Part shown: positions 23,846 to 34,648 of the stretch, piece by piece
Layout: each line of letters opens with the position of its first letter
How positions within the stretch are numbered: the first letter of the stretch is position 1
Translations under genes and position numbers: made by a program
Notes under the pieces: model-generated
Seen by the model: the letters and a program-made list of their open reading frames with translations, nothing else
Told to the model about the DNA's origin: nothing
Database searches by the model: none
Assembly: GCA_951213105.1 (NCBI GenBank)
Contig: OX578136.1
Span: 153,057,178 to 153,121,177, forward strand
Direction: 5' to 3'
Source: Amaurobius ferox
Taxonomy: Eukaryota; Arthropoda; Arachnida; Araneae; Amaurobiidae
DNA length: 64,000 nt

Positions 23846-24547
23846 ATAAACCAGGCAATCCTTTGGGCAGGCAAGAACAATATCAAAGTCAATATATTTT
23901 CTGTCAATATATTCAAAGTCAATCAATCTTCTATCTCTGCATTCAAATCTATTAAAAATAAAACAACTCTTCTATCCAAAATTAAAGGAAATGCCCATCC
24001 ACATAAATCTCTCATCAATTTAACCTGGGTTAGAGGCCATTCTAACATCCACGGTAATGAAGTCGCAGACGAACTGGCCAAAAATGCTACAACCTCCGGT
24101 ACCCCACTTTTTATCCCTTTTCCTTACTCCTTTTTAATTAATAATTGTAAATCTTTCCTACTTTCGAATTGGCAATCCCTCCTTAACGACTACATCTCCC
24201 CCCGTACTCATGACCCTGCCAGAATCTTAAGCTATTTACCTAAAGTAAATCCTAACTTCCAAATTCATAATAAATTTTTAATATACTTTTTAACTGGTCA
24301 TGGTCCCTTTTTAGATTATTTACACTTTTTTAAACATAAGCGCTCTTCAAATTGTCCTTGTAACGCTTATGGCGACGTCGACAATTACGTCTTCACCTGT
24401 CCCCTTACTTCAAAATTTCACTTGGTCCGCCCCCCTGATAACCTTCGTGCGACTTGGTTCTCTGGTGTTAGAACCAACAAAATCTTACTGAACAAATTGA
24501 AGAACTGTGTTTTACTGGCAAGAGAGATCTCCAACCAGGTTCTCTAA
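23846..24547 (+). pseudogene. RNase H domain and C terminus of I-like LINE ORF2
   Basis: The reading frame is open to the TAA at 24545-24547, about 233 codons from the truncation point. An RNase H block includes QSSISAFKSIKNKT and TWVRGHSNIHGNEVADELAK, with the conserved His and final Asp. A C-terminal CPC...C segment (CPCNAYGDVDNYVFTC) follows, as in I-type LINE ORF2 proteins. The expected SDSQSS motif that carries an active-site Asp is disrupted by a small duplication, reading SVNIFKVNQSS. There is no endonuclease or RT because of 5' truncation, so this is a dead fragment despite its open frame. The frame runs about 24 codons into the flank on its left, which is coincidental. Confidence 0.85.
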
Positions 24548-25129
24548 CAAGCTTGAAATGCCTACTGCTTTTAACTTTCACTCGGTCACTGAAGTCCTTA
24601 CTGTGTCACTGTTCCAGGTGCTTTCATCTTTGTATATAATTGTCCTTCATATTTATGTCAGTATTATCTGTTTGTCTGTTTTGTAATATCATATCAATAT
24701 TATTCGTTTGCCTAAATTGGATATATACTTGTACATTCTATCACTTTTATGTTTTATGTACAATACCGTTCAAATTGTTCTAATATTTTAACTATACGTT
24801 GCTACTTGTATATATCTATATAATTATTGCTTTATGTTCATATGTCATTTTTGATTTCATGTTATTTTCATTTTTGTATTTGGTTTCCTTTGTTTTGTCC
24901 CTTTTTTCGCGGTTGCTCGGATTTTCGGCCCAAAAAAAAAAAAAATTTTTTTTTTCTTCTCAAATTTAAAAAAAAATCTTTTCGACATATTAACTTTAAA
25001 AATTTTTTTATCTAATTCCTCCACCCCTGGCCTCCTTTATTTTTCACTGCTGTACGCCAACACCCAGGCAACAATCACTGGGATCTGCTTTTATGTACAG
25101 CTTTTTTGCACACACTTGGCCATCCGTTA

Positions 25130-25260
25130 AGTTGCTCTTTGTCCTCGGATGAGTCGGGTGGTCTGGGCTTTTGACACCCAGGCAACACCCTTCCCGGCCG
25201 TCCAAACGGTTAGCTTACACCTTTCTGGTAGGTCGGACGGTCTGGGTCTCAACAACAACA
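25130..25260 (+). repeat. LINE 3' end shared with SINE-B tails
   Basis: CCCGGCCGTCCAAACGG, CTTACACCTTTCTGGTAGGT and CGGACGGTCTGGGTC align with the last 55-60 bp of SINE B (for example CCCGGTCATTTAAATAGG, CTTACACCTTCGGGTAGGTT, GGTCTGGG). It is followed by (CAA)n. Confidence 0.85.
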
Positions 25261-25563
25261 ACACTTTAAATTCCTGTAACAAATTAAATCAGAATTAGTA
25301 TCACTTTATAACCCTTAGTAAAAATAAGTACATCAAAACTGTTTGGACTCAACTATTAGAATGAATATCACTTATTATCATGAATGAATATCACTTATTA
25401 GAATTAGTATCACTTTGTAACCCTTGGTAAAAAAAAGCACATCAAAACTGCTTGTACTCAACTATTAGAATGAATATTTTTAAATTATGGTATCTAGCTG
25501 TAGATAAAAATTCATGGTAATAAATATCAGACTTGAACTCAGGCGCGGACTATTGCTGGTGAG

Positions 25564-27432
25564 TTGGATGGGGAAGATGCTCGGCCTCTTAAGGATGCCA
25601 TGACTACCTATTGCGACTCCCTGCCACAGGAGGGATCGATATTCACGTGGACTCAGGATGCGAAGCAAGCGATGAACTTCTGCGGACTCGTGATTTACGT
25701 GTTAACTCTGCACATCGAGAAGATGCTCAGGAATGGATTGATTGGACAGGACAAGGACCAAGTCTCCCGGATAATAGGTTCGTTTTCTTTTGTAAACTCT
25801 TTTTTGTTGACCCATGATATTGAGAAATTTGAGAATAGTGATATTTATGTAATTTATAAATGTGAGGATAATATGTTAGGTAGTAAATTAATTGAAACTA
25901 AACTGCTAGAAATAGGACTGATAAAGGAAATTAAAATTGAAGATGAAATTGAACCGGTTTTAAATCCAAGTAAAAAGGCTAGGATAGAGGAAAATTCCAC
26001 TACGGAAGTTCCTACCAAAAACCAGTTTGAACTGTTAAACTTAAAATCTAGTGACCATGATAACATGGACTGTAGCATTGCAACTGATAACCCTAATGAT
26101 TTAAATGTAAATGATCATTCCAGTAAAGTAAAAGATCCTAACCAAAAAACTTATGCTGAAATTGTAAGCCAAAATGTTGAATGTAAAATGGTGCAAAAAT
26201 CGAAAACGGCTGAAAATAGACTTAGGGAAAAAAGTAATGATGTTGAGAAAAAGACCCAAAAGAGGAATGCTTCTTCATCAAATTTAATGAAAACTACCAG
26301 GCGCTCCTCAAAAAACTAAATGAGATTACGGAAAATAAAGTATCTGGCAAACTTACAGGAGAGATGCTAAAGTTGATACCAAAGGACGCTGACGCCTATA
26401 GGGCTGTTCAGCGCCACTTAACCAGCGAGAAAATCCCCTTTCACAGCTTAAATCTTAAAACGGAAAGGCCAAAAAAGGTAGTATTGAAGGGGCTACCAAC
26501 CAGTTATGACATTGAGACTCTAAAAGTTACTCTAACAACCGAGGGGTTAGATGTAGTCCGGGTTTCTCAATTGAGAAACACTAAAACTAGATTGCCGCTG
26601 CCGAACTTCCTACTCAGCCTTAGGCCCACGGATAACTGGCAGAGGGTATACTCAATAACAAGATTAGGTTACATGGCTGTGAAGGAAGAGGCCTTTAGAG
26701 CACGGGGCTTTAAAATCTGCTACCGGTGCCAACAGTTCAACCACTCCTCTGACAACTGTTCGATGCCACCTAAGTGTCTTAAGTGTGCAGAGAACCACTT
26801 GACAAGAGACTGCCAGAGACCTAGGACAGAGAAGGCAACCTGTGCAAACTGCAAAGGTGACCACCCGGCAAACTTCCGGCTCTGCCTGAAGAACCCTTGG
26901 AATAGAGGTAAGGCACCGGCGCATGCCCCCTCCCTCCCAAAATGAGATATCCCCTTGGAGGCAAAAGGCCCTCGATCTAAACACCCAGGCACCCCGTCAG
27001 GACTCCTCGCACACTGTGCCACAGAAAACCAGAATTCAACCTTCAGCACCTACCAGATCGGTGCAAGAGCAGGTCCCCAAACCATCGACTTCCAGAGAAT
27101 TGACTCCGGAAGAAATAAAGCTGGCTACTATAGCCATTAAAAGGAGAAATGAAGCGAAAAAAGCCAGACAGGCAAAACTAGCTCAGGAATCTAAAGAAGT
27201 AAATCCAAAAACTAAATCAACTAAAGAAATCAAAACGAGGGAAACTAAAACCAAAGGCGTCAGGGAAGAAGAGCTCGCGCAAACCCAGCTGTTAGAAAAA
27301 ACGGTTGAAAAAAGACAAAAGATTACCGAGATCCAAATGGATGCTCAAAACAAAGTTCAAACCGTGGTTGAGGATGAGTATATGGAAGCTGAGACTGAAT
27401 CGACTGTTAAATCCGTTAAAACCAACTGTTAA
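25564..27432 (+). pseudogene. Jockey ORF1 (gag-like, PRE_C2HC plus CCHC knuckles), frameshifted
   Basis: Three frames join end to end. The first (25564-26319) is a charged N terminus with TYAEIVSQNVE. It shifts near 26280 into the second (to 26945), which carries a PRE_C2HC-type region (KKVVLKGLPTSYDIETL) and three knuckles: CYRCQQFNHSSDNC, CLKCAENHLTRDC and CANCKGDHPANFRLC. A second shift near 26930 leads into a lysine/glutamate-rich C terminus (ITEIQMDAQNKVQT). Jockey ORF1 proteins bind element RNA; here the two frameshifts abolish a full-length product. The initiator is uncertain: the frame is open upstream of a TTG, and the first in-frame ATG is near 25600. Confidence 0.88.
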
Positions 27433-29128
27433 AAGGGAGCTTAACAGACTCGCGTGTAAAGTCGGGGAAAAAATCGTCGCGGAGAAGCAGCAACAGTATA
27501 AAGAGTTAATCGAATCGCTTAACCCAGAAGACGTGTCACTCTGGGAATTCGCCAAAAAACTTAGGAAACCGCAAAATAAACTCCCGCCATTATTAGATGG
27601 TAAAAATACCGCGTACTCAGATGAAGATAAAGCCGATCGCTCGCAAAGCATTACGAAAAGCAATTCGAACCAAACCACGATTTAATGTGTCAGGCAAACA
27701 CTAAATAACTTTAAAAATTCCCCGGTCACGGCTGAGATTAACCCAGCCACACCGCAAGAGATAGTCGAAATTATCAAAAACTTAAAGAACCGTAAGAGCC
27801 CAGGACACGACAAAATCAGGAATGTAGCGGTCAAAAACCTACCCTTAAATATAATTTTTTTCATGACCATTTTAATAAATAAAATACTAAAATTAAACTA
27901 TTTCCCTAAAGAATGGAAGGACGCGATAATTATACCGATCTATAAGGCAGGAGAGGTGGCCACAATTCCAGCCAACTACAGACCAATTAGCCTACTGCCA
28001 ACACTTAGTAAAATTACTGAGAAAATAATTCTTAAGAGACTGAACACGCACCTTAGTGAGAATGAAATTATCATTCCGGAACAGTTTGAATTTCGGCCAA
28101 AACACTCCACCACTCATCAAATGCTGAGAGTGGTAGAGTACATATCTTCTGCACTAAATACCAAGACACCCACAGCTGCAATTTTCCTGGATATACAAAA
28201 AGCCTTTGATAAAGTGTGGCAATGTGGTTTAGCATACAAATTGATCACCCTAAAAGTCCCTGACGCACTAGTCAAACTTTTAATTTCATACTTAAATAAC
28301 AGACACTTTCAAGTCAGAGTTAAAGATAGCTTATCTACACCCAAGCTCATAAAAAGTAGTGTACCGCAAGGATCCATCCTGGGCCCGACACTTTTTAACA
28401 TATACCTGAATGACATCCCCAGGACTCCAAACACCGTGCTGGCACTCTATGCAGACGACAGTGCGATATTTGCAAAACACACTTATCTCACAATAATGCA
28501 CAGACAGCTACAACAATACTTAGACATACTCCAAACATGGATGGAAAAATGGCGAATAAAATTAAACCCCAATAAATGTCATTGGATTTACATCTCTTGG
28601 AAGCATAAACCCCCGCCGCCTCTGTATATAAACAACCAAGCACTACGCGCCGAAAAATCAACTAAGTACCTGGGTGTAACGATAGACTCCCACCTTACTT
28701 GGAAATTGCACGTAACAAACATAATCAAAAAAGCGTATAATGCCACAGGAGCTTTATACCCAATGATAGGAAACGGAAATCTTAATTATCAAAACAAACT
28801 TCTAATATACAAATCGGTCCTCCGCCCGGGAATGCTGTATGCAGCACCCGTATGGGGATATGCCTGTAAAACTACCATAGACTTCTTAGAAACAAGACAA
28901 AATAAAATCCTAAAGTGTATCAGGAAAGCCCCTAGATATTTAAGGAACTCGGTGATTAGAAAAGACTTTAAAATAAAAACCGTGAGAGCCCAAATTAAAA
29001 AGCTAGCGCTAAAATTCTACGACAACCTGCCTTCAGTTCCAAATGAACTTCTATTCAGTCTACCTGACTATGATCATCGCAAGGCCAAATCTCGTAAGAG
29101 ACCCCGTGCAGTACTTAACCTTGAATAA
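27424..29128 (+). pseudogene. Jockey ORF2: RT domain without endonuclease
   Basis: The frame begins in the EN-RT linker (KELIESLNPEDVSLWEFAKK), meets one in-frame TAA at 27683-27685, then stays open for 480 codons to 29128. RT motifs, counting from the ATG at 27863, are: NYRPISLLPTLSK near residue 40; FLDIQKAFDKVW (catalytic Asp about 110); SSVPQGSILGP (about 170); LYADDSAIF with the YADD pair at 196-199; and the thumb motif KYLGVTIDSHLTWK. KSPGHDKI precedes this ATG in the same frame. Only the single stop and the missing endonuclease prevent an ordinary Jockey ORF2, so this is the best-preserved RT in the window. Confidence 0.92.
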
Positions 29129-29420
29129 CCGAAATTAAGTAAACCCCTTGACTAGCAACTGAAATTAATTAAATATCGCGATCAATATTTTTCAAATTTA
29201 AAAAATATTCTTAATCCTTAAACTGCCAAAACGCTAGGTAACCCTCAGATCTGCATCAACCCCCAAACTGACTAATTCCAAATGTGCAATAAACTGCCAC
29301 ACTAGGAGCCAAGTCAAAAATAAAATAGTAAATAAAAAAAAATTCGAGCCTCCATATCATGGGTCAATGAAATAATGTCACAGCATGAAGATACGAACCA
29401 TATATTGAGATTGGAGATTA

Positions 29421-29941
29421 GATGCTCTCCGCGCCTGGTGCTCTGTCCTGTACGAAACTTCTTCGTCGAGAGAGGCTGAAAAAGACATTACCAGGAGATG
29501 GGAGGCGGATAAAGCCAGGAAGGAAAAATTTAATAAAATGGTTGAGGAACATAAAGTAGCTGAGAAGCCTAAAGGAGTTGAGGAAATTAAATCACGGGAA
29601 AAACGTGTAAGAGAAGAAGAGCCCGCCCAAAGCCAGGTGTTAGTGAAAACGGACTTAAAAAAGCAAAAGATTACTGAGATCCAAAAGGTTACTCAAAATA
29701 AAATTCAAACCGCGGCTGAAGCTGAGGATATGGAGGAATCTGAACCTACTGGAAATTCTGAATATTAAAAGATGGATTTTATCCTCAACCTTATCAAAGG
29801 ATTTATCAGAAGGTTCGACCTAGATTATTTAAAACAACTGTTGATGCAGTTCGCAGAGATTTTAGAAAAAAAGAATGATCCCATGGGAATGGTTTTCGAG
29901 GCTGTTAAGTTAATCGTGGCCTTTGGTAACATTGAGAAATA
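29421..29941 (+). pseudogene. Jockey ORF1 C-terminal part
   Basis: An open frame from 29421 gives a charged segment (DITRRWEADKARKEKFNK, then KKQKITEIQKVTQNKIQT) like the C terminus of the copy-1 ORF1. It reaches a TAA at 29766-29768. The same frame resumes at ATG 29772 with FILNLIKGFIRRFDLDYL and ends at 29941. That terminal helix-like block corresponds to the end of ORF1 in the copy at 43.6 kb (MQKAFNIIKLISDL), which suggests the TAA at 29766 is a premature stop. Confidence 0.8.
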
Positions 29942-29949
29942 AATCCGCC

Positions 29950-30800
29950 ATGCATAGGTCCCAAAAAGAATCTTTTAAAATAATATTTTGGAATGCGAGC
30001 GGCATATCTCCATGAATAAATTAACTTAGGAACTATGTAAATGAAAATGATATAGACGCCTTGTTAATTCAGGAAACTAACATTACAGAAAATAAATACC
30101 TAAACACAGCAAACTATAATAGCTATCATAATTTTAACTCAAACTCAACTGCTAGATATCCCCATGGAAGAATAGCAATTTATAATTATATATATACGAA
30201 ATATTCCCCACGAGGAAATTAAAGACATAAATCTTCAAGGTGAAGAAAATACTAGTATAAAAATAAATAATACAAACCCTATTCTTCCTAATTATTATTT
30301 ATCCTAACTTCAATATATGTCAAAAATATGAGTGGCATAAATGTAACTGCGCAACTGGAACTGCTTTTCTCGAGATACCCAAACACCATACTAGCTGGAG
30401 GCTTTAACGCGCACCACCGACGGTAGGGCTGTAGAAGAGTTAACATACGTGGTGCACACATAAACAGACTGCCGAACACAACAAACACCAACATTATTGC
30501 ACCATCGAGTCCAACCTGCTTCTCACGCGGCAATGGTTCAATCATAAACTTTGTCCTTATGAGGAACATAAACTACGCTCACACTATTTGTACCCTAGAT
30601 GAATTCGACTCGTATCATCTACCGATACTAGTGACATTTGATCTGAACACACCTCTTCCAGCCTCTCTGGGACAAGAGAGAGTGAACTGGAACGTATTCA
30701 AAAGAACACTATTCGAGCCGCACTTAGCAGTATCTGACATAATGAGCACGGCGGATATTGACTTCGCCACATTTAATATGCTGTTCTTTTGTTGTTGAAA
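29950..30800 (+). pseudogene. Jockey ORF2 endonuclease (EEP fold), degenerate
   Basis: ATG at 29950 starts ORF2 nine bases after ORF1 ends, and the frame opens with FKIIFWNASGIS, as in Jockey ORF2. It stops at once (TGA) and continues across several frames: ALLIQETNITENKY (QET motif), LAGGFNAHH (the GDFNAHH box with Asp changed to Gly) and DSYHLPILVTFDL (the SDHxPI box with the acidic residue displaced). The active-site changes and stops make it inactive. The final part ends in VNWNVFKRTLFEPHL, the start of the EN-RT linker, before similarity is lost. Confidence 0.8.
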
Positions 30801-30937
30801 TTTTTGAAACTCTAAAAAAGTAGTTTACGGTTTATCCTTGTCTAAACGTAGATCATTTTCTAAATTGCATTTATGCAAATTTTGTCGCTATATCTGGTCT
30901 ATATATGAACGATCCAAATTTTATTTCCGTGTAGCCA

Positions 30938-30976
30938 CTGATGAAGAGCGTACTTATGCTCGAAAGCGCTCTGGCC
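30938..30976 (+). ncRNA. Hammerhead-ribozyme-like motif (candidate)
   Basis: CTGATGA (30938-30944) and GAAA (30962-30965) flank a GAGC/GCTC stem, the arrangement of the hammerhead core with stem II. CCA before and TGG after, and AGAGCG/CGCTCT, can also pair, giving a competing long hairpin. A proper stem III with a cleavable NUH site was not clear. AATAAA follows at 31012. Penelope-like elements often carry such ribozymes near their ends, but no Penelope protein is visible here. Confidence 0.3.
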
Positions 30977-31069
30977 CTTTTTTAAACTTTTTTACGTCCT
31001 ATAGGAAGTAAAATAAAGACCTTCTGTTGTGGATGTGTGCTTAATTTTTGCTGATTTAAAGTTATTTGA

Positions 31070-31936
31070 TGTATATCAGAAAGAGGATTTTCATTAATTT
31101 GCCATTTATGTTCTAAAAAACGCAGATTTAATTTTTTGTCTTCATCGTATTACGGGTGAATATCTTTTTCTATTTACGTATGTATAATTATCGAAATTCA
31201 TTCAAACTACGATTCGTATTAATTTGAGGACATAATGTAATTTTTGAAATATTTCAACGAGCTGCGTATTTTCCTTTGGATTAGGAGGATTTTAAAACAT
31301 CTGACCCATTGTAAATTTATCTTGCTCGCATTTTTGAAATTATTTTAATCATCAGTATTATTTTGTGTTGAATTCGAGTTCCCCTTACTTGAGGTTTTCT
31401 ACAACATATTTAATGCTTGCAAACATGAACATGAAATATTTTTATTCTATTTTTAATGTTTTCTTGCCACAATTACAAATGGCAATTAGTAAATGGTATT
31501 GCATGATTCATGTATGTGGTTACAATATTTCACGGATGTTCACGGTTTCATGTATGTGGTTACAATAGTTCATGGATGCAGTTATCTTATCCGCAATGAG
31601 AGCAGGGTGCAAAAAAAAGGGCTATCGCATTGCAAATTATGATAGAAAATTTATGTTTTGCTATGTAAAAATAAATTTAAATCCCATTTTGAAACGTTAT
31701 TTTAAAAATCACAACAAATGATTCATAACGGTAAAAAAATCTGTCCGCATACGTGCATAGCTCCTGTAATATTCATGGTATTTTTTTCTTTTATATTTCA
31801 AACCCGGCATCTCGATATGTTTATAGGTACATTTTTGAAGAACTAGTGAAATAATAGTTGTGAATTGCAAGTCAAAATATCGAAACTGCTATAGAAATGA
31901 AATTTTGATTAGCAGTTTACTAATGAAAAATATTCT
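31070..31936. other. AT-rich stretch, nothing recognised
   Basis: It contains a direct repeat TTCATGTATGTGGTTACAAT at about 31510 and 31547. No gene. Confidence 0.5.
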
Positions 31937-31951
31937 CTTATTTTGCACCCT

Positions 31952-32229
31952 TCTTCCTCTTCAACCCAGACCGTCCGACCGACTAGTAAGGTATAAGGTA
32001 TCTATTTGAATGGCCGGAAAGTGCCACCCAATTTAGACCGGACCCAGTGCATCCACAGGGAATGTACCCTCCTTCCTCTATCATCAACCTCTCGGATGGA
32101 CTTACGGACCTACATGTCTAACAAGATCGTACTTCACATGAACACGGCGGCAGTTTTGTCAGTGGCGGGAATCGAACCCGAGCCGTCCGAGTACAATTCC
32201 CGCGAGCTAACCACTAGGCTATCGTGCCC
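31952..32229 (-). mobile_element. tRNA-derived SINE, family B, with 15-bp TSD
   Basis: Minus strand: GGGGCACGATAGCCTAGTGG (A box TAGCCTAGTGG) and CTCGGGTTCGAATCCCGC (B box) form a tRNA-like head. A body and the tail GGTCGGACGGTCTGGGTTG follow. An exact 15-bp repeat CTTATTTTGCACCCT flanks it (31937-31951 and 32230-32244). It is the best-preserved B copy and the reference for the tail shared with the LINE at 23.8-25.3 kb. The reading frame across it is incidental. Confidence 0.92.
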
Positions 32230-32244
32230 CTTATTTTGCACCCT

Positions 32245-32812
32245 GAATGAGAACCTGATTCAATCTTTGGGAACATTTTTATGAGCAAAGTTCTCTCAAG
32301 AGTCTAATTTTTAATAAATTTGAAGCCGGCTGCATGGTAGAACTTAATATATCAGTCCCCATAGAAATTCACATTATTGTGGCATATAGCAAAGCAAGTT
32401 TTCTTGCTGCCATTGCAGGTATTAATTATTCCATATTGATAACATATTTCTTTAAATAAAATATAAATATCCCTTATTTCATATTACATTAAATAAAGAA
32501 GTGCTTAGAATGTTAACGATATTGTATACAAATATTTTTTCAGAAATTATTTAAAAATTGTGCTTTGTGTACAGGGATAGCTAAAATGCGTAAATCGATG
32601 AAAGAAATTCAAATGTTTTTTAAAACTACACTAAAAATTTACATGCACAATGATTTAAATAAAATTATATGCATCCTGAGATTGATATTTAAAAACATCA
32701 CATCAATTTCATGCCAAATCTTTTCAGACATAGTTCGAGATATGTATCGGTAAATTTTCTATTTTTATTTCATTTTAATAGATTTGAAAATTAATTCTTT
32801 TTAAACTGCTTT
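32245..32812. other. AT-rich stretch, nothing recognised
   Basis: No gene or repeat is identified. Confidence 0.5.
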
Positions 32813-33876
32813 TTAAAAAGCAAGTAACTTTGCAAGTTTTGATTATTTAGTTTTTTTAATTTTGAGGGGGATGGTTCAGTCATGATAACAGTCATGATAA
32901 CAGATCAGTCATGCAAAAATAATTTGCGGAGACTGAAAAACGGAGTCCAGAATTTGCAAATATGTAGTTTCATGATATATATTTTAGCTATAAAAAAATT
33001 AATTTAAAACAAAATATTGGGCAAGAAATATATTTTATTCCAAAAGCATTTGACAAAATGGTCACTGTACAGTACGTGAAAAACATGTAAATTGATTTGT
33101 ATGTTTTAAAGTAAACTTCGATAAACAGAAATCAGCATATAAGCTATTGATCTAATTTTACAAGTAGTTTAGGCATAAAAGGGTCCGGTTTGTGGAACAG
33201 TCTTGTTGTTAGTGCATGGGGATTGCACTCGGATCACCCAAGTTTGATCCTATCTCTACCCAAACTGTTCATGTGTCCATGCGGAGTACGGGAACGTTAA
33301 ATATATGGGCCTGTAAGTTCTTCCGAAAGATACAGTGTGGATACATATACCCTGTGGATGCTACCCCCACTAATTTCTGGTCTAAATTGGATGACACTTC
33401 CCAGCCATTTAAACAGATACCTTACACCTTCGGGTAGGTCAGATGGTCTGGGTAAAAGAAAATGGAGCCTCCCGAGCCCCTATGCAAAGTATTCTTTTGC
33501 CTTAACTATCAGTGCCTCTGTACTAGTCTGTGGTTTGAGAGGTATGCAATACTGTTTCAAATAATGTTTCGGCAATAAATGAATTACAATTAAAATAAAT
33601 TAAAGACATTAACAAATTTATTGAAGTGAAATCCCGGTTTTGTAATACAAACATTATATGCAGCAAAGCAAAATACATGGAAAACTCATTTTAAATGGAA
33701 TATAAAAATCAAAGAAAATATATAAGAAAATATATAGACCACTTATCAAACTTTACTTTTTCATTTGATAAAAATTTAATCAAGAACAATTTCAAATATA
33801 TATTCGTATACTACATTCAAGATTTATTTGGTTTCCATAAGAAACTTTTACCTTGACCTTAATACATAGACTTATA
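32813..33876 (-). repeat. 1.2-kb repeat, copy 2 (inverted relative to 9048-10231)
   Basis: Reverse-complement similarity to 9048-10231 runs from AAAAAGCAAGTAACTTTGCA to CCTTAATACATAGACTT, including the SINE at the same internal position. It is about 120 bp shorter than copy 1, from scattered deletions. Confidence 0.75.
33182..33455 (+). mobile_element. SINE family B, plus-strand copy within the 1.2-kb repeat
   Basis: The head CAGTCTTGTTGTTAGTGCAT, then GATTGCACTCGGATCACC and CAAGTTTGATCC (decayed B box), a body, and the tail TACACCTTCGGGTAGGTCAG, GGTCTGGG. It occupies the same position as the SINE at 9435-9690. Confidence 0.75.
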
Positions 33877-34648
33877 AACTTCTTTGTTATAAACAACTAT
33901 GCTACTTCTAATTTACACAAAAAAAATTGAAGCAAATAATATATAAATATCAAAGAATGTAAGGCGAAGTTGAATAAATTAAAACATCAGGATATTTGAG
34001 ATGAATGTCTCATATATTTTAAAAAGTATCAATTCCATATGTCGAATTTTTAACTCTGAAAAATATCGAAACAACCCTATAATATCAAAATATCTATAAT
34101 TTAGCAATTTTTCAAGTCAAATTTCCTATTAACTATTAAGAAAACAGCCACTGCCTTATAGCTTAGACATGTCTATCAAAGACTTGCTGTAGCTCGAGTA
34201 TAAATTGTGTGCATATATTCTTTTAGTTCCATTTCCAATGGAATATCTTCCGATATGGGTAGACAAAGAGAGACGTCAATACTGAAAATCCCGTTTGAAG
34301 CTTAGCTTTACTAGACAAAGTAAAAATACTATGTTTATTTACACAGAGAAGGTTTTATCCATTTAGTTTGGATAATATATAATTAAAATAAAAGTTACTT
34401 GATCTCAAATTATTTGGATAAATGCTATCTCCCGTGTCAGCCATAAAACCAAAATAAATAAAATATTTCTCCAAAATTAACTCTTTATAAAAATTTAAAA
34501 CAAAATTGTAACATGTTACATATAAAAACTTAGAAGGTTACCAAATTGATTTTTAAATGAAATGATAAAATCAGTGGTGTGCAGCGATATTTTACTTTAG
34601 GGAAGCACAACATTTAATTCTGGTATATAAAAACAATAGAAAAAATGT
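33877..34648. other. AT-rich stretch, nothing recognised
   Basis: No gene or repeat is identified. Confidence 0.5.

Larger units (their letters stand above)
23846..25260 (+). mobile_element. 5'-truncated RNase H-bearing LINE (I-like) with 14-bp TSD
   Basis: The insert is bounded by an exact 14-bp repeat ACACTTTAAATTCC (23832-23845 and 25261-25274). It starts inside the RNase H domain and ends with a (CAA)n-type tail after GGTCGGACGGTCTGGG. The 3' UTR (24548-25260) is AT-rich, then turns GC-rich in its last 200 bp. There the tail motif GGTCTGGGC/GGTCTGGGTC appears twice (near 25160 and 25240), as if an older 3' end were retained. This 3' end matches the tail of SINE family B. Confidence 0.88.
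25530..29420 (+). mobile_element. Jockey-clade LINE, copy 1, endonuclease deleted
   Basis: A gag-like ORF1 with three zinc knuckles runs to about 27432 and is followed directly by the linker and RT of ORF2, so the AP endonuclease expected at the ORF2 start is missing. The 3' UTR (29129-29420) aligns with the minus-strand copy at 15781-16073 and ends in GAGATTA. The 5' boundary is not precise; coding similarity starts near 25564. A second Jockey fragment begins at 29421 with no spacer. Confidence 0.9.
29421..30800 (+). mobile_element. Jockey-clade LINE, copy 2: ORF1 end plus endonuclease only
   Basis: This piece starts mid-ORF1 immediately at the 3' end of copy 1 and stops inside the ORF2 region after the endonuclease, near 30800. 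It contains just the domain missing from copy 1 and lacks the RT. No TSD was found. It may be a tandem insertion later truncated, or a rearranged part of one larger array. Confidence 0.8.

Noticed and set aside
32160..32229. Possible tRNA gene on the minus strand
   Set aside because: Same reason: it is the tRNA-derived head of a SINE with a 15-bp TSD.
32006..32284. 92-codon open frame
   Set aside because: It runs antisense across the SINE at 31952-32229, including its tRNA-like head.
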